64,000 bases of DNA. It comes from Dentipellis sp. KUC8613 (lineage: Eukaryota; Basidiomycota; Agaricomycetes; Russulales; Hericiaceae). The translations under genes were made by a program, and so were the position numbers. Below, piece after piece: positions 23,927 through 33,291 of this stretch. Where the stretch lies: assembly GCA_002286715.1 (NCBI GenBank), contig NSJX01000009.1:745966-809965 (forward strand). The letters run 5' to 3'. Numbering within the stretch: the stretch's first letter is position 1; each line of letters begins with the position of its first letter. The notes under the pieces were generated by a model. The model made no database searches. It was not told the DNA's origin and saw only the letters and a program-made list of their open reading frames with translations.

Positions 23927-25337
23927 TTGGCGCAGACTGCGCAAAGCAGCTCATGAAGGTCTCAATAAGGTCGCTGTCGTCAACTATCATGCAATTCAAT
24001 ACATTGAGGCCCTTATATTGGCCTCCGAGGTACTCACTCACCCGCAGAACTGGGCAGCTCACCTGAGTCGTGCGTCGGCGCCCGCTTCGATGTCTATGGT
24101 CTACGACGTACCGCCCATCACATCCGAGAACGATCCTTCGGTCAAAAGTGTGAACCAATTTGTCCTTCGCATTACACGCGCCGCCATCCCTGGGACTCAT
24201 CTTGTAGAGGTCTTGCCCTGGATGAAGTATATACCTGGCCGGTATGGGATTCCGCGACATGGGTGACGAGACGAGAACTGATGAACTGTGGATTAGATTT
24301 GCATCTTGGAAACGTGAGGCCATGAAATGGTTTGCTCATGACTCAGTCAGTTTCGAACAACTCTTCAACACTGTGCGTGAACGCCGCGTAAGTGCATATC
24401 ATTGTGGGAATGTTATGACGCATTTTATTCTGCAATCATGATAGGCTGCCGGTGATACTCGTCCCAGTTTTGCAGCGACACTAATAGAAGAGTCGCGACG
24501 TCATGGATTATCGGAGCGCGAAAATGCCTGGCTGTCCGCAGCCCTATAGTACGTCTTTCGCCCGAAGGCCAGTTGAATCGTTATCATACTCACCTATCAA
24601 CTCACAGTGCCACTGGTACGGACACGACTGCGTCGACTTTATCTTGGTGGATGCTCGCCATGATCGTCTATCCAGAAACACAACGTCTCGCACACGCAGA
24701 ACTTGACGCCAACGTTGGTCGGTCACGCCCTCCCCGCTTCTCAGACATTGAGAACCTGCCGTATGTCCGAGCAATGGTCAAGGAGATTCTGCGTTGGCAG
24801 CCGGTGTACCGGATAACCGTGCTGCACAGCTCTAACGAAGATGATTGGTACGACAGGTACTTCATCCCGGCAGGATCCACCGTGATTGCAAACACCTGGT
24901 TTCTCAATCGTGACCCCGAAGTATATGGCGCAGATGCAGAACACTTCAATCCTGCACGCCATCTCGATTCCTCTGGCCGAGCTGCACCGGGTCCCGTCGA
25001 CACGAAGGAGGAAGGCCATGTAACGTATGGTTTTGGCCCACGGATCTGCGTCGGCAGGCATTTTGCCAACAATACGCTGTTCATCAACATCGCGATGATG
25101 CTCTGGGCTCTGAACATCGAGCAGGGAATTGATGACAAGGGCCACTTACTACCTTTCGACCTGAATGGATGCGTCGACTACGGCTTGGTTGTGTAGGTGG
25201 AACCCTCCCCGTTATCGAATCCTGCTGATCAATGTTCATATCTGAGCAGACGGCCAATCCCTTTTGAATGCAAGATCACACCATGCTTTCCCGACGTTGC
25301 ATCTATCCTGGAGCAGGAGAGAGAATTATTGAGGTGA
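23927..25337 (+). pseudogene. 5'-truncated cytochrome P450 paralog 3
   Basis: Exons homologous to paralog exons 3-7: 23927-24241, 24297-24387, 24445-24548, 24608-25192, 25250-25337, with no stop or frameshift. It retains ATGTDTTAS (I-helix), EILRWQP (ExxR) and FGPRICVG (haem loop). Missing are the membrane anchor, the PPGP hinge and the conserved ~60-residue block that reads LLDRRAxKYSxRPRN in the other copies. Positions fixed in the other three copies have drifted: the Pro before His in the VPHRS-like stretch is Leu, YDGYFIP is YDRYFIP, and ITPRF is ITPCF. The spacing to the preceding gene (420 bp) leaves little room for hidden exons. It is most simply a recent truncated duplicate. A distant or divergent first exon cannot be fully excluded. 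Confidence 0.75.
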
Positions 25338-25982
25338 CGGACCGCTCATGTTGCAGATGGTGAGACTTACAAAACTGTACTGGTTGTCTAAGTATCAATG
25401 GTAAACGTACAATGAACGTGGCATACGACACGTCCATGAGTTTTTGAAGATCTACGACATCAGCAGCAGCTAGAGGGGTGTGTGTCACCTTCGTCCCCAA
25501 ACCACTGTGACAGAACCACGGGTTTCACCATGTCATATGCGCCCCTCAGAGGGCTACGAGGGTGCGGATCCATCTATGATTCTAGCAGGGAGTTTGATAG
25601 GTAATTGCTATCGCGTTCCAGGTTGTCACATACGACGGACATTTTCCCTTCAGAGCCTAGATCGCAGAACACGCTCAAAAGCTTCAGAAGGACACAAAGA
25701 AGTGTTTTTTGGAGTGTCCCTACACATCAGAATCCATTCAGCGCTCGGAACCTTTCGTAGAAGGGTCATGGGGTGTACCTTGTTCCCCAGAAAGGATATT
25801 CGAGCGCGTGCTTACGGTGGTCTCCTCGGTCATGTCATTCCAGTTGCATTGGCAGAGGCGCGTGCTCCATGTCGTCACGAAACCCCCCAGAGCTTATCCG
25901 TGGATCCTGGACCGTCCTTCTCACCGTGACGATTGTCCTGCTCTCAAGACTTGGCTGAGCAGCCCAGTCCCGCATACCTGCC
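25338..25982. other. Intergenic between P450 copies
   Basis: About 0.65 kb; no gene seen. Presumed promoter of the P450 at 25983. Confidence 0.45.
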
Positions 25983-27901
25983 ATGGATCAAGTTCTTCCC
26001 TCGCTCGAAGCTCTCCGGAACACACCTTTCGTTTTGTCAATTCTAGCAGTCGCCACCTTTGGCATCGTGCGATATGCTCAAAGCCCTTGGCGCAGTATTC
26101 CTCCCGGACCCAAGGGCATACCTCTTTTCGGGAACGTCTTCCAACTTGGACAAGAACCTTGGAATATTTTCAAGCGGTGGGGTCAGGAGTATGGTACGTG
26201 CCTTCGAAAGATCAAGATCGACGCTGACTTCGTTACCAGGACCCCTCATCTATCTCAATGTCGTTGGCCAACCCCTCATTGTCATCAATTCCCAGAAAGT
26301 AGCCATAGATCTCCTCGACCGCCGCGCCGTGAAGTACTCCGACCGGCCTCGAAATATCGTCGCTTCCGACTTCATGACAGGAGGCCTGTTCCTGGTCTTG
26401 ATGCCATACAATGAGATGTAGCTGTTTTCTCTCAACCTTCCTTGGACTCCATGCTAAAATTCTCTCCCTTTAGCTGGCGGAGAATGCGCAAAGCGACACA
26501 CGAAGGCATGACCAAGAGCGCCGTTGCCAGGTTTCAACCGGCACAGTACGGCGAATCACTCACGCTTGTGTCTGACATCCTGGCCCACCCGGAGAGCTGG
26601 GACGCACATTTGCGCCGCGCATCGGCGTCGACATCAATGTCGATGGTCTACGACACGCCGCCTATCAAGTCAGAGAACGACCCGGCAGTAAAAAGGATCA
26701 ACAACTGCGTGGCTCGCCTCATGCGCGCTGCCGCTCCTGGAGCCCACCTCGTTGAATTGATTCCGTGGCTGAGGCATATACCGAGCCGGTAAGCTACCTC
26801 TGCTTGCTTCAGATGTCGAATGGGCATTCACGGCCTGAGTGTACAATCCAGCTTCGCGTCTTGGAAACGTGAGGCTTTGGCTTGGTTCACTCGCGACTCG
26901 GCCGCGTTTGAGGAGCTCTTCAACGATGTGCGCGACCGCCATGTATGTGCTCTACGCTCGCAGTTGGGGTAACTTCTTGCATTGGTCTCATAGACGTTCT
27001 AGGCGGCTGGCGACGACCGCCTGAGTCTTGCGGCGATGCTTATCGAGGAATCGTGGAGGAACGGTCTATCAGAGCGGGAGAATGCCTGGCTCTCTGCAAC
27101 CGTGTAGTGCGTCTTCCTGCCGGGAATCACCATACTTGCCAATGTTCTACTCACTCAAAAATTAGTGCTGGTGGTGCCGAGACCACGTCGGGTGTTATGG
27201 CGTGGTGGATGCTCGCCATGGTCGCGTATCCCGAGACACAACGCCGTGGTCAGGCGGAGGTGGGTGCAGTCGTCGGGCGCTCCCGTCTCCCTACCTTTGC
27301 CGACTTAGAGCATCTGCCATACGTCCGTGCCATGGTCAAGGAGGCTCTTCGATGGCAGCCAGTCAATCGGGTAGGCGTCCCGTACCGGTCTACAAAAGAC
27401 GACTGGTACGATGGGTATTTCATCCCGGTGGGGTCTGTCGTCATCCCGAACGTCTGGCATCTCAATCGCGAACCCGAAGTTTACGGAGCAGATGCAGCAG
27501 AGTACAACCCATCGCGCTACCTCAATGCTGATGGACAGGTCGTGCCTGGTCCTGTCGATGCAAAGGAGGACGGCCATGTCTCGTATGGATTTGGCCGGCG
27601 GATCTGCGTCGGCAGACATTTCGCGAACAACGCGCTGTTCATGAACATCGCAATGATGCTTTGGGCTGTCAATATCGAGCAGGGTGTCGATGAGAAGGGA
27701 GCTCTGCTGCCCTTTGATGTCGAGGGGTGCATTGACAACGGCTTGGTGGCGTACGTTTTGGTCTGCTATTTCTTGCGTGCCTACTTATCAGCCGTTGTGT
27801 TTGCGACCAGGCGACCGATTCTGTTTGAATGCAAGATCACCCCGCGGTTCCCTGAGACTGTTTCTATCCTGGAGCAGGAGAGGGATCTCGCAAAGTACTG
27901 A
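25983..27901 (+). CDS. Cytochrome P450 monooxygenase, paralog 4 (524 aa, 7 exons)
   Basis: Exons: 25983-26193, 26240-26417, 26474-26788, 26852-26942, 27003-27106, 27166-27750, 27811-27901. The N-terminal anchor (about residues 13-28) precedes IPPGPKG. The I-helix is AGGAETTSG, the ExxR is in EALRWQP and the haem loop is FGFGRRICVG. It has the same length and intron phases as the P450 at 356 and is the closest in wording to it (AETTSGVMAWWM, EHLPYVRAMVKE, YDGYFIPVG). It ends only ~110 bp before a tRNA gene. Likely ER enzyme for oxidation of a small lipophilic substrate; the sesquiterpene made by the synthase at 3281 is the obvious candidate, by inference. Confidence 0.91.
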
Positions 27902-28011
27902 GATTCGAGTATTGCCCACCTTGTGCGGGAAGGACCTATGATGTAAACACCATCAATAAAACTGTTGGAAGAATGGGGCAAAATACTGAGGCAGGTGCTA
28001 CCTAACTGAGC

Positions 28012-28106
28012 GGGCCTGGCCGGGAATTGAACCCGGGACCTCCTCCAAATCACCTTTCCGTTTGGAAAGACCCTAAGAAGGAATCATACTACTAGACCAC
28101 CAGGCC
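28012..28106 (-). tRNA. tRNA-Pro(AGG) with intron
   Basis: Acceptor stem GGCCTGG/CCAGGCC with discriminator C. The anticodon stem CCTTC/GGAGG has loop TTAGGGT, giving AGG. The T-arm is CCGGGTTCAATTCCCGG. An intron of about 23 nt follows the anticodon and can form its own hairpin (CTTTCC/GGAAAG). Confidence 0.9.
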
Positions 28107-28314
28107 ATTATGATGTCATGGACTTGTAGTGACCTGGCCTCGAGCAAGCCTCTTGCTCACAATTAGCACGGCCTTCTCAACAAGCATAAAATGAGATTTG
28201 CAAACACCTTGTATGGTTCCAAAAAATACAAAGAGAAATATCTTCTTCACCGTGTATCTAAGGCCTGACCCAAGCATAGCATATGTTGATAAAAAAGATA
28301 CAAGCACACTTTGA

Positions 28315-28403
28315 TTCGGATACGGGGAATCGAACCCCGAGCTACCGCGCAGCACGAGCCTTTGACTGAGAGGCGGTAATGTTAGCCATTACACCATATC
28401 CGA
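28315..28403 (-). tRNA. tRNA-Glu(CTC) with intron
   Basis: Acceptor stem TCGGATA/TATCCGA with discriminator A, and T-arm CGGGGTTCGATTCCCCG. The anticodon stem ACCGC/GCGGT holds loop CTCTCA, giving anticodon CTC. About 16 extra nucleotides between the loop and the 3' stem are the intron. Confidence 0.87.
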
Positions 28404-28573
28404 TGGTAAAAATTGTGATATGTGAGACCTGAGATGTATACAGACTGAGCATTGTGACACAGTAGTCAGCCAGAGGTTCTTGAAGTGAGATATTGTTGTT
28501 ATAGATCTGTATGAACAGTTGCCGGGGTGTAGTCCACAATGAAAAAAAGGTATGCCCTAAAGAGTACGCGCAC

Positions 28574-28667
28574 GGGCCTCGCCGGGAATTGAACCCGGGA
28601 CCTCCTCCAAATACTTCGAAGAATGTTCGAACCCTAAGAAGGAATCATACTACTAGACCACCAGGCC
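28574..28667 (-). tRNA. tRNA-Pro(AGG) with intron, acceptor-stem mismatch
   Basis: Body almost identical to the gene at 28012 (AGG anticodon, same T-arm) but with a different intron of about 22 nt. The 3' acceptor strand reads CGAGGCC against 5' GGCCTGG, leaving a G6-G67 mismatch. The copy may be weakened or decaying. Confidence 0.78.
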
Positions 28668-28866
28668 GATATTATTTGATAATTATATACTACATTGATG
28701 AGAGGTGCCTCAGTCGAACGACGAGCATACCTCAACAGGAATCCTCTTTGCTCAGCTCCATGAACCATAATCGACTACATTAAATTATCATGTGTACAAC
28801 AAATTGCTCGTCTATGCTATCCAGATGCAACCATACAAGTCCGCGACCCGACGCCCCGAGCTCTCA

Positions 28867-30691
28867 CTACTGCTTCATGAACTTGAGCAGCGCCAGCGCA
28901 TCCTCGCGCGCCTCCCCGCCCTCATTCCACGCCGCATTGAGCGTGTCCGCCATCTTATCCACATTCCTGTCGATCTTCGCGCGCTCCTCCTTGTTGAAGA
29001 ACGCCTTCGTGATCACCTCCGTCGCCTCCTTCGTGATGTCCTCAATCGTGCCCGTCGGCTTGCGATCCGTGCTCGCGCGGTACTCGAGCCCGAACCCACA
29101 GCGCACCTCGCCGAGCTCGTACCCGCACCCGTACACCTGCGACACGAGGATCGACAGCACGGGCTGGTCCGCGAACAGCGGCCAGCAGAGCATCGGCACG
29201 CGCAGGCACAGGCTCTCGAGCGTCCCGTTGATCCCGCAGTGCGAGAGGAACCACCCGACCGCCGCGTGCGCGAGCGTCCACTGCTGCGGCGCCCACGCGG
29301 TGAAGTATGCGCGCTCGCGCGCTTTGCCCGCCGCGGCGAGGTCCGCGGGGAGTGCGCCCTGCGCGGCCTCGCTCATCACCATCACGAAGGGCACGTCGAG
29401 CGTGATGAGCACGCGCAGGACCGCGTACAGCATCTCGATGTCGGCGGGCAGGAGCACCGAGCCGAAGCCGATCTGCACGCCAAGGCGTCATCAGCTATGG
29501 GCGAGCGGAGGGGAGGAGGGAGGAGGGACGCACGTAGAGCACCGACTTCTCGCCCTTCGCCGCGAGGTGGCGGTCGAGGTAGGCCGTGAGGCCCGTCGCG
29601 TCCGCCTGCTCCTGCTCCTTGCGCACGACCTCGGGCGTGCGCGTCGACGTGAGCGGGCCGACCGCGAGCACGTCCGCCGCCTTGGGCTGCTTCTTCAGCC
29701 ACTTGGAGAACTCGGCGAGCCCCAGGCGCTCGAGCGCGTGCGCGGTGCTCGTGACGAGGATGTCGGCGTCGCGGATACCGAAGACCCAGTCGACGACCAT
29801 CGCGACGGGGAGGAGGACGGGTGGCTGTGAGGTGGGGTTAGTGGGGTGGATGCAATGGGAGGTGAGGGGGAGGAGAGCGTACCTCCTGCGGGAAGCCCTC
29901 GTAGTCGGACATCTCTGGGAAGCCCGGGATTTGGATGCGCCTGCCGTTCACATGCGAGAGGTATGCCTGGTCGTGTTGTACTCAGTGAGCTAACGACGTC
30001 AAAGGATACAGAAGGGGATGCGCGGACCTTGCTGTTCGCAGACATGTAGTCGAGGCCCTCGGTCTGCATGATCTCCTGCACCTGCTTCACGTACGCGTCG
30101 GGGTCGTCGCGGATGTAGCGGATGGGCGCCATGCTGCTGAACGAGGGCAGCGCGACGGGGAGCCAGCCCGCGATCTTGACGGGCTTGGTCGCGACCTGGC
30201 GGACGTAGGTGAAGAAGGGGTGGATCATGGACTGCACAACGCGCGCATATGCGTGAGCTCATTCCGCTCTTTACCGCTTGGATGGAAGAGCAACTGACCT
30301 CAAGCAGCGCGAGGTCGGGCTCCTTCTCCGCGATGACCTCGTCGTAGACCTTCTTGAGCGCGTCCATGTAGCTGTCTGCGGGCCAGAACATCGCGATGGG
30401 CGCGGAGACGATCTTGACGCGGACGTGCGCGGCCTCGATGCCCTCGCTGGAGAGCTCCTTCGAGAGCTCCGCCGTCGCTTTTGACACCGCGGCCTCCGCG
30501 ATGATGAGCACGGCGGTGATGTGCGCGTCGAGTGCGAGCAGGCGCGCGACGAACGCGATGATGGGGCGCATGTGGCCTGCGAGACAACAAACATGTTAGC
30601 CCCACTCACTATAGGATGGATCGTGAAGAGGATACACACCCCACTCGTTGGGGGGCACGGCGACGATGTGGTATGCTTTGGCTTCAGACAT
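28867..30691 (-). CDS. eriJ: UDP-glycosyltransferase (504 aa, 6 exons), EriJ-like
   Basis: GT1-family enzyme transferring a sugar from a UDP-sugar to a hydroxyl of a lipophilic acceptor. Exons in coding order: 30691-30640, 30576-30299, 30231-30028, 29966-29883, 29824-29534, 29472-28867. The N-terminal acceptor domain begins VAVPPNEWGHMRP, with likely catalytic H19. The C-terminal donor domain carries the PSPG-type box: WAPQQWTLAH, then FLSHCGINGTLES and PLFADQP. There is no signal peptide or terminal transmembrane helix, so it is probably cytosolic. It is the outermost recognisable gene of the diterpene cluster. In the erinacine pathway the GT1 enzyme EriJ is known, from memory of the literature, to add xylose to the cyathane C-14 oxygen. 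Assignment rests on cluster content and order; donor specificity is not readable. Confidence 0.9.
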
Positions 30692-32244
30692 GGTATGCAG
30701 GCAGGGTCTAGGTGCGGTATTCGGTGGAATCTGCGCGCCCGGCCGGGAGTTCTTATGCGCACGCGTGCCTGCGAACGTGCTGTGCTGCGTGTTGGACGAC
30801 TATGCGTAAAACGGTGATTGGCCGCGCACGTCGTCCCACTGGCATCTCCCATCGCGGCTCGCTGCGCTGCTTACTGATGCCTCCCTTCGCAGCGGGCCCG
30901 GAGGAGGCGGGCTGGTCGCATACTAAGGCGACAAAGCAGCTATTACATCGTGGTCCGTCATGATCTCTGCAGGGACACGCACGCGCCGAGGACGCGTAAA
31001 TTGGTATCATATCAGGCGCATGCTATATGCAGCAGCGCCTGTCTTGACGAAAACCATGACTTCATAGCGCAGGCCTACAAGTCCGGCGAAACTGGATCCC
31101 CTTGCATATAGGTACGCTTCTGAAGCCATGTCGTACTGACAGTGCAGGGAACACAGAACACACGCAGACAATGGAAAGAAAAAGGACTAACACTTCTGCC
31201 AATTGGGCTGGGTTTGCTAAAGGGACATCGCAATCGAGGCGCAGGCGCTACGATGTCCTCGGATGCCGCATATGGCAACGAGCGCCCCTGATGCGATGTT
31301 GCCGGCGCTGGGACCTGGCGTCCGGGTTTGCGCGGGTCACAGATTGCCTCGGCCGCTTGCGAGATGCACGACGTCGACGATCACGGTGGTCTTAGGTATC
31401 TCGATATCGGGCCCTGTTTCCGCCGCGGCCCTGGTCCCCAGCGCTCAGCCTCGGGATCTCGCCGCCCGGGCGGCTGGCGCGCAAGCATTATCTGGCCGTT
31501 AAGCGATATGGATTATTGGGATCAGACAGATCCTGTTTTCCATGTCCAGCCATATATTATTATTATCATTATCGATCCGGGGCGACTGGGGCTGGCATCA
31601 TCGCCGGTGTGCATGGCATGCAAGGCAAGGTACGCACCTCTCCGCCGCGCTGAAGCTGATCTTTGAAATTGGCTCTCGTTATGTTGCTGTTATGTTATTG
31701 TTAGAGACAGACTCTGGATCCCTGGACGCGCGTGCGCCCCGGGTTTATGAGCGGGCGCTCCGGGGGCGTCGCGCTCCGCATGCACAGCGACCAACAGTGA
31801 GTATATGTACGGCATGCGCGATGCAATGCATTGTCGACTGGGCTCGGCTAGATCGTGTTGGGTGTACGAGTACAGCGCCGTGCGTGTCGGTGGTACTGGT
31901 AGGGTCGTTATTGTGTTTTCCGTAAGTCGTCGTCCGATTTGGTTTCGGGATGCAATGTGTACGCCGAGCTGTATCGCACCATGCCCAGATATCATGCCCA
32001 GGAGGCGTAATTGGACTGGAATGCGCCATGCTGTTTTCCTAAAGTGTAAGCATAAGCGTAAGTGTAACTGTCAGTGCATTGTATAACGACCCTGGCGTCC
32101 ACGACTCGCATATGTATGTATATATGCCTTACCCGGCTCCCAGCGGCCGCGGGTGAGGCATATTATGGGCGGCGGGCTGTCGGGGACGTTGACGGACGGC
32201 GATTGCCTTACGTGCGGCATGCCAGTTTGCCTTTCGGTGTCGTG

Positions 32245-32320
32245 TCAGGTAGGCTCTAGCTCTGACGCTGGCTCTGACGCTGGCTCTGGCTCTGGCTCTG
32301 GCTCTAGCTCTGGTATGGAG
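32245..32320. repeat. Short tandem repeat, GGCTCT-type hexamers
   Basis: Runs of GGCTCT and GGCTCTGACGCT-like units in non-coding DNA. Confidence 0.7.
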
Positions 32321-32423
32321 ACGTGCGGGACACGTTTGCGTCCTGCGTTCTATTTTTTTTTTGTGTTCTGTGGAATGGGCCGGTTTTGGGAGTTTGACGG
32401 CATGTGCGCGCGATGTGGCTGGG

Positions 32424-32463
32424 CCGGCGGCGGCGGCGGCGGAGGTGGTGGTGGTGGTGGTGG
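32424..32463. repeat. GGC/GGT trinucleotide repeat
   Basis: About thirteen GGN triplets, first GGC then GGT, on the plus strand. No coding frame containing them is supported. Confidence 0.8.
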
Positions 32464-33291
32464 TACGATTGTACGCTTTCTCCACTGCAGCGAGGGCCGT
32501 GAGCCGATTGCGATAGGGAATTCTCTACTTGTTCTGCATGGTGTTCGTGTAACGCGTTATGGAGAATGTGTTCGTTTTGGGTTTGGGGCTGACGCGGAAG
32601 GTGAAGGCTGGTGTTTGGGCGGGTATGTGGTACGAGGATCGGGCTAGGTGTGAGTGCTGCCTAAGGCTAGTGGTAGTGCGATGTGCTAGGACATGATACG
32701 GTTCGCCAGACTGTTGGAAGAGGAGGGAGCTTAGAGGTGAGTATATGCGCGCATATACGTATACCTGTATTAGAGCTTCTCATATCTTACAACAAATACA
32801 CGGTGACTAGCACATCGATCGCCACCCGAACTCCCATCGATCGCTCTGAACACAAAACATAAAGCGCGGCCTTATCTCAGAGGTATACTCAGACTCGGAC
32901 AGAAGCAATCAAACAACTTGAACTTGCGATGCCAGCCAACACATTTGCTACTTGCTATTCAACGAGTGGGGTGATATGTACGATACGAGAGGTCAAGTCA
33001 AGTCGGGAGTCTACTATCGGCACTCTACTACGTATACGGCATCTACAATTCCTACACTAGACACTAGGCAAACAAGAAAGAAAGAAAGAAAACGACCGAT
33101 CCGAGGCGGAGTCCGTGTAAGAAATGCAATCTAACCATCCGACCACGCGACAACAACACGCGACGCCGACATCATCAGGCCTGAGCAACGCCAACATCAT
33201 CAGGCCTGAGCAACGCCGACATCAGGCTTGAGCGGTGCAAATGCAAAGGCGTAGATGTAGACGTAGACCCGCGCGACGCGACAGCTCAGGC

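Larger units (their letters stand above)
30692..33291. other. Long intergenic region between UGT and P450 3' end
   Basis: About 2.6 kb with no recognised gene on either strand. It holds the UGT promoter at its left end, low-complexity blocks near 32.25-32.46 kb, a GAAA run near 33.08 kb, and a short direct repeat built on CATCAGGC(C/T)TGAGC (33174-33234) just beyond the P450 stop. Confidence 0.5.

Noticed and set aside
30692..33291. Mobile element in the UGT-P450 gap
   Set aside because: Simple repeats only; no transposase or reverse-transcriptase motifs and no clear terminal repeats.
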